A stretch of DNA of 19,978 nt from Candidatus Hodarchaeota archaeon (GTDB lineage: Archaea > Asgardarchaeota > Heimdallarchaeia > Hodarchaeales > YT1-039). This document shows, piece by piece, positions 1-7,363 of the stretch. A program made the position numbers and the translations under genes. The stretch is from positions 1 through 19,978 of the forward strand of contig JAEOTF010000320.1 in NCBI GenBank assembly GCA_016840025.1, in the 5' to 3' direction. Below the pieces are notes generated by a model. It was not told the DNA's origin and made no database searches. It worked only from the letters and a program-made list of their open reading frames with translations. Position 1 is the first letter of the stretch. Each line of letters opens with the position of its first letter.

Positions 1-234
1 TACGAACATTTCTCCTGATTTTAGACTTATCTTCCCATCACGGAATTCAATTTCCATTTCACCATTAAGTACGATAAAAGTCTCATCCGTATGTATGTGC
101 TTGTGCCAAATAAAAGCTCCTTGGAATTTTGCCAGTTTAAAATGATAGTCATTCATTTTTGCGATAATTTTGGGTGAAAAGTGATCAGAAAATTTCGCAA
201 GTTTTTCCTCAAAATTAATAGCTGTGTATTCCAT
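1..234 (-). CDS. Cupin-domain protein, C-terminus cut off by window edge
   Basis: The reverse strand from the ATG at 234 gives 78 codons that stay open to the window edge. The protein carries a good cupin motif 1: a glycine, then H-K-H, four residues, a glutamate, six residues and a glycine ([20 protein letters not shown]). The two His and the Glu would be metal ligands in a small beta-barrel. Such single-domain cupins are often annotated as mannose-6-phosphate isomerase-like, but the fold does not fix the substrate and I assign none. The second cupin motif would lie outside the window. A TATA-like TCTTTAAAAA sits at 291-300 on the same strand, about 60 bases upstream. The ribosome binding site is weak. 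The gene diverges from sucC. Family is fairly sure, function unknown. Confidence 0.8.
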   Translation of the reverse strand, partial: MEYTAINFEEKLAKFSDHFSPKIIAKMNDYHFKLAKFQGAFIWHKHIHTDETFIVLNGEMEIEFRDGKISLKSGEMFV

Positions 235-788
235 TCTTCAACGCCTGCTATTCAGTGAATTTGATTAGTATTAGTAAATCAGGGCTTCTCTTTTTAAAGA
301 CTTAATAACCATCTATAAAATATTATTAATGTAATAAATTAGCAGTAAAACTACGAATAGTGTACAAAATTTCTTGGCCTGAGATTTGGCTTGGGGATAC
401 TTCTAATGTGCACAAATAGCAATGGAGCAACGGATGAAAACAGCATTTGATGTTGAAGACTGATTCTAAAGCATTATGTTGCTGTCAATGAATTAATCTT
501 CTCCTTTTGATTTTTAATGCTTTTATTTAACTCTGGTTTGAATTAGGCGGATCTTAAACATCTTTTGAGCTGAAAATCGATGACATTTGGATTGTTTTCT
601 AAGTGATCGAGATCATGTAAAGTTCTGATACTATCTAGATAATAGTTTTCATTTTTGAATAAAATGGAGACAAGAAATTTCCTTTCAGTCAATTAAGTCA
701 CCCAACATGTTAGTATATTGAATTGCTCCTTCTTAAGTAATGCGAAATTTTTTACATATATTGAAATTTGGTACATTTTATCAAAGAT
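235..788. other. Divergent intergenic region, no gene seen
   Basis: About 550 AT-rich bases lie between the cupin gene (leftward) and sucC (rightward). I see only very short open frames (for example nine codons from an ATG near 434). It should hold both promoters: TCTTTAAAAA at 291-300 for the cupin gene and the TATA-like stretch at 752-761 for sucC. A small inverted repeat, TGATC-GA-GATCA, occurs at 604-615. No RNA gene or repeat was recognised. Confidence 0.5.
752..761 (+). promoter_or_regulatory. Putative TATA box for sucCD
   Basis: The TTACATATAT stretch follows a run of T residues and lies about 30 bases before the ATG at 789. That is the usual distance from an archaeal TATA box to a transcription start. 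If used, the transcript would begin close to that ATG, so the message would be leaderless or nearly so. This is inferred from spacing and composition only. Confidence 0.4.
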
Positions 789-1940
789 ATGGTGTTGATT
801 CGCTTGAAACTTTTTGAGTTTGAAGCAAAAGAGATTTTTAAAGAAAATGGAATCCCTATACCCCCTGGGAAACATATAACTAATAAAGAAGACGCTATAA
901 GGGCAGCTCAAGAGGTAGGAAAGCCTGTTGCAGTAAAATCGCAAGTTCTTGCAGGAAAAAGGGGAAAGGCTGGAGGTATTCAATTTGCTAATACTCCTGA
1001 AGAAGCTCGGCAGATAGCTGGAAAACTCTTGGGAATGGAAATTCACGGGTATACAGTTGAAAATCTTCTCATAGAAGAGAAATTATCAATAGCTAACGAA
1101 ATCTATGTTGGAGCAACAATTGATCGATCCGCTAAAAATGCTGTTATAATAGTTAGTAAAGAAGGCGGAATGGATATTGAAAAATTAGCAGTTACAGCAC
1201 CAGAAAAGGTAGTTAAGCATCATATTGATCCCATTAAAGGTTTGAGAGGATTTGAAACTAGAACCATTGCGAAAAAAGCAGGGTTTGAAGGAAAGATAGC
1301 TCGTGGTATTGCAACAATCATCACTAAACTCTACAATGTTATGCAAAAATATGATGTAGAATTGACTGAAATTAACCCCTTAGTTCTAACAACTGATGGA
1401 AAACTTATTGCAGCGGATGCACGGCTTAATATTGACGACGCATCAGTGTTTAGGCACTCTAAAATTGCAGAAAAACACTTTTCAAGAGTAGGAGAGATAG
1501 ATGAGAAAGAAAAAATTGTTAAGGAAGCAGGAATGGCGTATGTTGAGCTTGATGGCGATATTGGCATTATTGGAAATGGGGCTGGGCTTGTCATGGCTAC
1601 TTTAGATATGGTAGGATTATATGGTGGAAAAGCAGCAAACTTCTGTGATTTGGGTGGAGGTGCACGTGCTGATGTTGTTGAAAAAGCTATTGATGTCGTT
1701 TTAATGAACCCCCGCGTTAGTGTGTTGTTTATCAACATTATGGGGGGTATAACTCGTTGCGATGAGGTAGCTAAAGGTCTTGTCAAAGCTAGAGATGAAA
1801 AAGGGATCAAAGTTCCTATTGTTGTACGAATGGTTGGAACTAATGAGGAAGAAGGACGAAAAATCGCTGAAGATGCGGGTATTAAGGTATTAGACACCAT
1901 GGCGGCTGGAGCTCAGGCTGCTGTGCAATTATTGGAGTGA
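789..1940 (+). CDS. sucC: Succinyl-CoA synthetase (ADP/GDP-forming), beta subunit
   Basis: This is the nucleotide-binding subunit of succinate-CoA ligase, which interconverts succinyl-CoA plus NDP and phosphate with succinate, CoA and NTP in the TCA cycle. The N-terminus (KLFEFEAKEIF, then GIPIPPG) is typical of SucC and opens an ATP-grasp domain. TEINPL and ADARLNIDD near residues 190-220 belong to its metal and nucleotide site. The C-terminal ligase domain carries GNGAGLVMATLD and INIMGGITRCDEVA. Length of 383 residues is normal. The start is ambiguous: ATG at 789 suits a leaderless message. TTG at 804 gives exactly the usual family start (MKLFEFEAKEIF) and has GGTG nine bases upstream. A TTG at 768 is in frame but adds residues unlike the family. 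It overlaps or abuts sucD, so one operon is likely. ADP versus GDP preference cannot be read from the sequence. Confidence 0.95.
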   Translation: MVLIRLKLFEFEAKEIFKENGIPIPPGKHITNKEDAIRAAQEVGKPVAVKSQVLAGKRGKAGGIQFANTPEEARQIAGKLLGMEIHGYTVENLLIEEKLSIANEIYVGATIDRSAKNAVIIVSKEGGMDIEKLAVTAPEKVVKHHIDPIKGLRGFETRTIAKKAGFEGKIARGIATIITKLYNVMQKYDVELTEINPLVLTTDGKLIAADARLNIDDASVFRHSKIAEKHFSRVGEIDEKEKIVKEAGMAYVELDGDIGIIGNGAGLVMATLDMVGLYGGKAANFCDLGGGARADVVEKAIDVVLMNPRVSVLFINIMGGITRCDEVAKGLVKARDEKGIKVPIVVRMVGTNEEEGRKIAEDAGIKVLDTMAAGAQAAVQLLE

Positions 1941-1945
1941 TTTCA

Positions 1946-2812
1946 ATGACAGTACTAGTAAATGAAAATACAAGAGTGGTTGTACAAGGGATAACTGGAT
2001 ACCAAGGACAATTTCATACAAAATTAATGCAGGAATACGGGACAAAAGTAGTGGCAGGGGTCACTCCAGGCAAATATGGACAAAAAGTTCATGAAGTCCC
2101 AGTATTTGATCTAGTTCAAGAAGCTGTTGATGAAGCAAACGCCAATGCTGCAATTATTTTTGTACCAGCGGCTTTTGCAGGAGATGCTGTTCTTGAGGCT
2201 ATAGAGGCCAATCTTAATCCAATAGTTGCCATCACGGAACATATCCCAATTATAGACACAATGAAAGCGGTTCAAAGTGCAAAACAAGTGGGTATCACGG
2301 TTATTGGTCCTAATACTCCTGGAATCATATCTCCTGGTAAGACAAAAATTGGAATCATGCCGGGACATGTCTTTAAAGAAGGTTCTATCGGTCTTGTTTC
2401 TAGAAGCGGAACATTAACATATGAAATAGCGAGTGCAATGACATCAATGGATCAAGGTCAATCCACCTGCATAGGAATGGGCGGTGATCCCATCACAGGT
2501 ATTACTTTTCTGGATGCATTAGAAAAGTTTCAAGCTGATCCCGAAACAAAAGCTATTGTGCTAGTAGGTGAAATTGGTGGAGATGCTGAAGAGAAAGCTG
2601 CAGCTTATGCCAAAGAATATGTGAATAAACCTATTGTAGCATTTGTTGCTGGCCGGACAGCACCGCCTGGAAAACGTATGGGACACGCAGGGGCGATAAT
2701 CTCGGGCTCATCTGGGACTGCAAAAAGCAAAATTGAGGCGTTTAATAAAGTAGGTATCCGCGTAGCAGAGCATCCCGTGCAAATTGCGGATATTTTAAAG
2801 GAAATTCTATAA
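1946..2812 (+). CDS. sucD: Succinyl-CoA synthetase (ADP/GDP-forming), alpha subunit
   Basis: This is the CoA-binding, phosphohistidine-bearing partner of the beta subunit just upstream. The N-terminal Rossmann CoA-binding domain begins VVVQGITGYQGQFH. The middle holds the NTPGIISPG segment, and GLVSRSGTLTYE opens the ligase half. The loop MGHAGAIISGSSGTAKSK contains the active-site histidine, residue 247 here and matching His246 of the E. coli enzyme as I recall it. Length is 288 residues, normal for the family. The ATG at 1946 is preferred because GGAGTGA lies five bases before it and the protein then starts MTVLVNENTRV like its relatives. A GTG at 1937 overlaps the sucC stop codon and is possible. 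The two genes are five bases apart or overlap, so co-transcription is expected. Confidence 0.96.
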   Translation: MTVLVNENTRVVVQGITGYQGQFHTKLMQEYGTKVVAGVTPGKYGQKVHEVPVFDLVQEAVDEANANAAIIFVPAAFAGDAVLEAIEANLNPIVAITEHIPIIDTMKAVQSAKQVGITVIGPNTPGIISPGKTKIGIMPGHVFKEGSIGLVSRSGTLTYEIASAMTSMDQGQSTCIGMGGDPITGITFLDALEKFQADPETKAIVLVGEIGGDAEEKAAAYAKEYVNKPIVAFVAGRTAPPGKRMGHAGAIISGSSGTAKSKIEAFNKVGIRVAEHPVQIADILKEIL

Positions 2813-2902
2813 AGATTGAAAAAAAGCAAGTGAAAGATTAGAAGAATTTGTGTTAGTCTAAATTTGTTACTGGAAAAACGGGGAGGAGTGCCTTTTTCCT
2901 AC

Positions 2903-2933
2903 AAAACAAAAAAGCTAATGGCTTCTTTGTTTT
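2903..2933 (+). terminator. Terminator-like hairpin after sucD
   Basis: AAAACAAAAAAGC (2903-2915) pairs with GCTTCTTTGTTTT (2921-2933) at 12 of 13 positions around a five-base TAATG loop. The right arm is T-rich. It lies about 90 bases after the sucD stop codon. Archaeal termination depends mainly on T-runs, so the hairpin may be incidental, or may act in RNA processing. Confidence 0.4.
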
Positions 2934-3064
2934 AAAAGTAAGCTGATGTATTAACCTGTCCTACTCATTTCTTAAAATTATGACCAAAAATGGGATTGCT
3001 ACCCTCAAAAAATATTATTTTCTTAAGATAAACATAGAGAAAGAAATTATTGTAGGTATTTGTT

Positions 3065-3082
3065 TATAGAATACGTTCTATA
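3065..3082. promoter_or_regulatory. Inverted repeat upstream of the motor-cluster promoter
   Basis: TATAGAA-TACG-TTCTATA is a perfect 7-bp inverted repeat with a four-base centre, ending 15 bases before the TATA box at 3098. This suits an operator for a dimeric regulator placed upstream of the TFB-recognition site, where archaeal activators often bind. AT-rich dyads also arise by chance. Confidence 0.3.
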
Positions 3083-3097
3083 GATATAAAATTGGTC

Positions 3098-3106
3098 TTA
3101 TAAATA
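3098..3106 (+). promoter_or_regulatory. TATA box for the motor-cluster ATPase gene
   Basis: TTATAAATA is close to the archaeal consensus. Transcription would begin near 3126-3132, leaving a leader of about 60 bases that ends in the ribosome binding site AGGTGA at 3177-3182. Confidence 0.55.
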
Positions 3107-3188
3107 CAATTTATTATAGTAGTAGGCGTATTCGATAAAGTGGAGAAAAAGAGGTAAAGCAGAATATTTGCTAAATAGGTGAATTATC

Positions 3189-4721
3189 ATGACATTGAGC
3201 GGTTCAGGTGCAGCAGGTCCTTTAATCAAAGAATCATATCCACTCATTCCACCTTTCGCATATGCGTTAATCCAGACAGATCCCAATACTAGAGAAACTA
3301 AGTATCAGGTCATAGAAGTGCCATTAAGCACTAAAGAAGAAGAACTTTTAAGAATGATCAAAGACATATTATCCGACGAATTTGATGTTGACTTTGGGGT
3401 CTTACGAGAGGAAGGAAAGGCTAGGGAGTATTTGAGACGTAAGGTAATGGATATTGTTAAAAATTACGGGATCAAACATCTTAGACAGGATGAAAAAGCA
3501 TTTGAGAAGATTGTTTACCGGGTTCAACGTGATTTTCTAGGCTTTGAACGAATAGACGCTATGTTAAAAGACCATGCTATAGAAGATATTTCCTGCGATG
3601 GAACAGGCTTGCCTATCTTCATCTACCATCGCAAACATGAGTCTCTTCCGACAAATGTCGTTTTTGAAACAGATGATGAACTGGATTCCTTTGTTATTAA
3701 GATGGCTCAAAGGGCTGGTAGACACATTTCTGTGGCTCAACCACTTCTCGATGCATCACTTCCCGATGGCTCTCGTATTCAGGTCACATACGGGCGTGAA
3801 GTAACACAAAGAGGATCGACGTTTACCATTCGTAAATTCCGAAGTGATCCGCTAACGATTACAGATATGGTAAATTTCGGTACAATTGATGATAAGATTG
3901 GGGCCTATTTCTGGCTCACTCTTGAAAATGGGGGTTCAATTATTATATCAGGTGGAACAGCATCTGGTAAAACTTCATTGCTTAACTCCCTCGCTATGTT
4001 CATTCGGCCTGGTAATAAAATTGTAAGTATTGAGGACACTGCAGAATTGAACATTCCGCATGAGAACTGGATTCCTTCTGTAGCTCGCGCGGGTTTTGGT
4101 GCAGCAGATGCTTCTGGGCGACTCCGAGGACAAATCACCATGTTTGATTTATTGAAAGCTGCCCTGCGACAAAGACCAGATTATCTCTTCGTAGGGGAGG
4201 TTCGGGGCGAAGAAGCATATAACCTGTTCCAAGCAATGGCAACGGGTCACTCGGGAATGGGTACAATTCACGGCGATAGTGTTGCGGGCGTAATTCGACG
4301 TCTTGAGTCGGAACCAATGAATATTCCCCGACAAATGGTTCAAGCACTCAATGTCATTTCGGTCCAACGCAGGATTCGTAGAGGAACTGTCAATGTAAGA
4401 AGATCCTTTGAAATCCAAGAGATAGTTGGTGTAGATCCAGTAACCCATGAACTTATTCTAAATAAGGTGTTCGGATGGAATCCTCGTGAAGATAATTTCA
4501 CCTATTTTGGGCGTTCTAATATTTTAGAAAAAGTTTTAGAAGAACAGAATATGACCATGGAAGAACTGAACGACGAATGGGATCGTAGAGCGTTGATCCT
4601 TAATTGGATGGCACGGAAGAAAATTGAACACTATGAACAAGTCGCTGAGATCATTCGAGATTATTACCAAGCCCCAGACCAAACATATGATCGAGCTCGC
4701 CGTGAACTAAAAACGATCTAA
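3189..4721 (+). CDS. FlaI/TadA-family secretion ATPase (type IV pilus-like motor)
   Basis: This is a cytoplasmic hexameric ATPase of the GspE/VirB11 superfamily, archaeal FlaI/TadA branch, which powers assembly of pilin-like filaments or related export. Residues 1-120 are a variable N-terminal region, and 120-230 form the N-terminal ATPase subdomain with LLDASLPDGSRIQVTYG. Walker A is GGTASGKT at 255-262 and the Asp box IEDTAEL is at 281-287. Walker B is DYLFVGE at 331-337 with Glu337 as the likely catalytic residue, and the His box GHSGMGTIHGD is at 353-363. All catalytic motifs are intact. The 510-residue length fits FlaI/TadA-type proteins. The ATG has AGGTGA six bases upstream. Two T2SSF-type membrane proteins follow downstream, as expected for motor plus platform. 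Whether it serves a pilus, an archaellum-like device or another export system is not shown. Confidence 0.92.
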   Translation: MTLSGSGAAGPLIKESYPLIPPFAYALIQTDPNTRETKYQVIEVPLSTKEEELLRMIKDILSDEFDVDFGVLREEGKAREYLRRKVMDIVKNYGIKHLRQDEKAFEKIVYRVQRDFLGFERIDAMLKDHAIEDISCDGTGLPIFIYHRKHESLPTNVVFETDDELDSFVIKMAQRAGRHISVAQPLLDASLPDGSRIQVTYGREVTQRGSTFTIRKFRSDPLTITDMVNFGTIDDKIGAYFWLTLENGGSIIISGGTASGKTSLLNSLAMFIRPGNKIVSIEDTAELNIPHENWIPSVARAGFGAADASGRLRGQITMFDLLKAALRQRPDYLFVGEVRGEEAYNLFQAMATGHSGMGTIHGDSVAGVIRRLESEPMNIPRQMVQALNVISVQRRIRRGTVNVRRSFEIQEIVGVDPVTHELILNKVFGWNPREDNFTYFGRSNILEKVLEEQNMTMEELNDEWDRRALILNWMARKKIEHYEQVAEIIRDYYQAPDQTYDRARRELKTI

Positions 4722-4844
4722 TGGAAGAAAGATATTATTTATCCTTAACTAACTTAGGAATCCTTGAAATAAGAGAGAAAAAAATTTTCATAGGTTATAG
4801 GTACTATTAATAATATCTAGTATCTGGCTTTAGATAACTCCACA

Positions 4845-4877
4845 AGCTATAGCTCGTTGATACTTCAGCTTTATAAC
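4845..4877 (+). promoter_or_regulatory. Possible internal promoter with 10-bp palindrome
   Basis: The 188-base gap between the ATPase gene and the first platform gene holds a TATA-like TTTATAAC at 4870-4877. Transcription would begin around 4897-4902, just before the ribosome binding site at 4901. A perfect palindrome, AGCTATAGCT, lies at 4845-4854, 15 bases upstream of it. This could let the membrane genes be expressed apart from the ATPase. Evidence is positional only. Confidence 0.3.
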
Positions 4878-4909
4878 AGATTTAAGCTTCTCATTCATTT
4901 GAGGTGGTC

Positions 4910-5782
4910 ATGATCGCAAAAGCATTCAGACGTATTTCATATTTACGCTTTGGGAAATGGATGGAACCATACCTTGATCGATTTAATTGGATTGGACTGG
5001 AGTTGAAGAAAGGAGGCGTTGAAATAAGCCTTCGAATGTATCTTGGCATGGCTTTTCTCACTACAATACTCTCATTTTGTGGTGGATTACTTCTAGGTTT
5101 GAGTAGTTTTATTATCACAGAAGATATGACCCTCGCGATTCTTACAGGAGCAATATGCGGTTTTTCTGGAGCTGTCATCTCTATTTTGGGTTTTCAATAT
5201 TACCCCCATTCGAAAGCAAATGAAAGAAAGAAACAATTAGAATCTGCCCTTCCTACTACAGCAAGTTATATGTCGGCTATGGCGAGTGCTGGAGTCTCTC
5301 CTGATAAAATTATTGCTTCTCTTGCCAAAGAAGAGATTTCCAAAGCGATGACAGATGAAGCTAAGCGAGTTACTCGCGATATTGAGGCCCTAGGATTCGA
5401 CATCCTCAAAGCACTAAAAACCTCTTCTTTAAGATCCCCCTCAATTCGTTATTCGGGCTTCATAGAAGGAATTATGGCGACAATCACATCAGGTGGAGAT
5501 CTAACGTATTATCTTAGTGAAGAGACTAAAAGCCTGATGCGTTTCAAGGAGGAGGAAACAAAAGAGTTTATTGAACAATTAGGTGTAGCAGCGGAGTTAT
5601 TCATGATTCTTGGCGTAGTAGCACCCCTCTTCTTCATTGTGATGTTAGCAATAATATCAGTTATTGGGAGTGGAGATCAAACAAGCAATGCATTCTTATT
5701 CTACATGCTTACATACTTTCTAGTCCCCATCGCCATGGTATCAATGATTTTTATGGTTGGTGGAATGGAAACAGAAGAATAA
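4910..5782 (+). CDS. T2SSF-domain membrane platform protein, TadB/TadC/FlaJ-like (first copy)
   Basis: This looks like an inner-membrane platform protein of a type IV pilus-like machine, on which the upstream ATPase would act. Predicted membrane spans are near 44-68, 73-97, 226-253 and 260-284. The cytoplasmic middle (about 105-215) has the helical T2SSF pattern, including ALPTTASYMSAMASAGVSP and a GGDLTYYLSEE segment. At 290 residues it carries one F domain, the size of a bacterial TadB or TadC, whereas archaeal FlaJ usually carries two in one chain of over 500 residues. The ATG at 4910 is chosen over the in-frame GTG at 4904 because GAGGTG at 4901-4906 serves the ATG and overlaps the GTG. 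The next gene starts 20 bases on and encodes a second F-domain protein. Confidence 0.85.
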   Translation: MIAKAFRRISYLRFGKWMEPYLDRFNWIGLELKKGGVEISLRMYLGMAFLTTILSFCGGLLLGLSSFIITEDMTLAILTGAICGFSGAVISILGFQYYPHSKANERKKQLESALPTTASYMSAMASAGVSPDKIIASLAKEEISKAMTDEAKRVTRDIEALGFDILKALKTSSLRSPSIRYSGFIEGIMATITSGGDLTYYLSEETKSLMRFKEEETKEFIEQLGVAAELFMILGVVAPLFFIVMLAIISVIGSGDQTSNAFLFYMLTYFLVPIAMVSMIFMVGGMETEE

Positions 5783-5802
5783 AATCAGTCAGGCGACAAA
5801 CA

Positions 5803-6795
5803 ATGAGTCAAAATGATTCAACAATACGGGCGCCCACTAGGGCTGAAAAAATTGAGAAACAGGCAAATTTCATGTGGATAGTGGGAATCATTCTATTTAT
5901 TGCCTTTAGTGGAATGGCCATATTGATTTACGCAGATATTTTGGATTTTATGGCTGAAATCGAAGATGATCCAGAAAGAGGAACAGAAAAAGAAATTATG
6001 GACTTTCAATCAGAATTTATACCATTAGATGTCGTTGACCTGACTGCTCTCGCTATCATCGCCCTTATAGCCCCTAGCACATTCGTTTACGTTCGAGATT
6101 GGAACTGGCGAAATGGAATTGACAGTTATCTCCCCAGTTTACTTCGCGAGGTATCAGATGCGCAGAAAACAGGGTTATCGCTCCCTAGAGCAATTACTCA
6201 AGCCTCACGCCGTCAATACGGGCCTTTAACAGAGGAACTGAAAAAAATGGCCTCTAAAATCAGTTGGGGGATCCCTTTTCCAGATGCCATGAGGGCACTG
6301 GCAATAAATGCAGATACATCTTTGGTTAAACGGGCCTCATTACTCATTCTCGAGGCAGAACGTGCTGGAGGAGCTATTGAAGATGTGTTTGACTCAGCTC
6401 ATGATCATGTAAATGAACTTCTTGCTCTTCGTCGTGAAAGACTGGCTCAAATGCGTCCTTATACTTTCATTATTTATGCCTCTTATTTGGTTTTTGCATT
6501 CGTAATCATTATTTTACTTCAAACGTTCTTTACTCAAATGGCAGAGCAGGCCCGAACCCAAGCTGAGCAAGGGTTTACCTCAGGACAAGGCGCAATCTCC
6601 CTCCCTTTGCCATTAGTGGGTCTTCAGATGGTATTCTTCCATCTGCTGATGATCGAAGGATCGATGAGCGGTCTTGTTGCGGGAAAGATGGGAGAAGGCA
6701 ATATCAAAACTGGGTTACGACATTCAATATATCTTACCGCCGCAGGATATGCTATCTATAAAATTACAGTAGTCTTAGGAATTCTATCTTTTTGA
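5803..6795 (+). CDS. T2SSF-domain membrane platform protein, TadB/TadC/FlaJ-like (second copy)
   Basis: This is a second platform protein of the same cluster, 330 residues long. Spans are predicted near 23-44, 78-97, 220-243, 270-295 and 309-329. Between the second and third lies a T2SSF domain (about 108-215) with the family hallmarks YLPSLLREVSDAQKTGLSLP and, later, ILEAERAGGAIEDVFDSA. An acidic segment (about 54-72) separates the first two spans. The two F-domain proteins probably form a heteromeric platform like TadB plus TadC. The start ATG has only a weak AGGCG upstream, so translation may be coupled to the preceding gene, whose stop codon is 20 bases away. The next gene follows after about 20 bases. 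Family is well supported; role in a pilus is inferred from the neighbours. Confidence 0.86.
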   Translation: MSQNDSTIRAPTRAEKIEKQANFMWIVGIILFIAFSGMAILIYADILDFMAEIEDDPERGTEKEIMDFQSEFIPLDVVDLTALAIIALIAPSTFVYVRDWNWRNGIDSYLPSLLREVSDAQKTGLSLPRAITQASRRQYGPLTEELKKMASKISWGIPFPDAMRALAINADTSLVKRASLLILEAERAGGAIEDVFDSAHDHVNELLALRRERLAQMRPYTFIIYASYLVFAFVIIILLQTFFTQMAEQARTQAEQGFTSGQGAISLPLPLVGLQMVFFHLLMIEGSMSGLVAGKMGEGNIKTGLRHSIYLTAAGYAIYKITVVLGILSF

Positions 6796-6816
6796 TATAC
6801 AGGAAACGTGATAAAT

Positions 6817-7251
6817 ATGGGCAAGGAAGAAGAGCTGTTAAGACAGGTTCTTTCAAAACTTGACACAATTTCAGATGGACTTAATCAAATGCAGTTCATG
6901 CTTGTTCAAGTCGCAGGAAGTGGAGGGGTAAGTAGCGGTGGAGAAGCTGCACCCGTACCAACAGCACCCCAAAGGATCGATTTAGGTCCACTGGAAGCCA
7001 AATTAGACGAGATAATGATGAAAACAATGGATGGTTCGGATCAACCGGATAAATTTGAACAGCTCCATTCAGAGATCGAAAAATTAACCAGTGGTAAAGT
7101 CCAAAAATCAGAAGAAACAGTTCAACGGGTTATGCTCCTCTTAGAAAAAGGATTACAAATGGCTGATCTAGAAACTGTACTCTTAGAGATAAAAGATAAA
7201 CTAGAAGAGTTAATTTTGACCTTTTCTTCAACGGTAGACGTTGAAGATTAA
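6817..7251 (+). CDS. Small soluble coiled-coil protein of the motor cluster, unknown function
   Basis: I do not recognise this 144-residue protein. It has no membrane span or signal peptide. A short heptad-like helix at about 3-30 (EELLRQVLSKLDTISDGLNQM) is followed by a Gly/Ser/Ala/Pro-rich linker at about 32-52 and then by a mostly helical, charged half ending in an acidic tail. This shape suggests an oligomerising or adaptor protein. It sits about 20 bases after the second platform gene on the same strand, so it is probably co-transcribed and may be a cytoplasmic accessory of the motor. The ATG at 6817 is preferred. A GTG at 6808 is in frame, with AGGA three bases upstream, which is too close; GTGAT at 6808-6812 resembles an archaeal ribosome binding site for the ATG. 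It carries no prepilin-type signal, so it is not the missing pilin. Confidence 0.7.
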   Translation: MGKEEELLRQVLSKLDTISDGLNQMQFMLVQVAGSGGVSSGGEAAPVPTAPQRIDLGPLEAKLDEIMMKTMDGSDQPDKFEQLHSEIEKLTSGKVQKSEETVQRVMLLLEKGLQMADLETVLLEIKDKLEELILTFSSTVDVED

Positions 7252-7363
7252 GATACCTGTTTTAACAAGCGTAATTATAGGAAGAAAGAATAAAAAAATA
7301 ATGGGAAAATAAGAAAAAACTAACAACACATTCTTTTTTCATTCTATAGGAGTCTGTACAAGG

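Larger units (their letters stand above)
2813..3188. other. Intergenic region with terminator-like hairpin, dyad and promoter
   Basis: No gene is seen in these 376 bases. Going rightward they hold an imperfect hairpin at 2903-2933 that could end the sucCD message. A 7-bp inverted repeat follows at 3065-3082, then a TATA box at 3098-3106 for the motor-cluster ATPase gene and its ribosome binding site AGGTGA at 3177-3182. The rest is unremarkable AT-rich sequence. Confidence 0.55.

Noticed and set aside
1331..1900. Long leftward frame inside sucC
   Set aside because: It is a shadow of the sucC coding strand; sucC matches its family along its whole length.
6817..7251. Pilin encoded by the small gene of the motor cluster
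   Set aside because: It has no N-terminal hydrophobic helix and no prepilin-type cleavage site; it is soluble and charged throughout.
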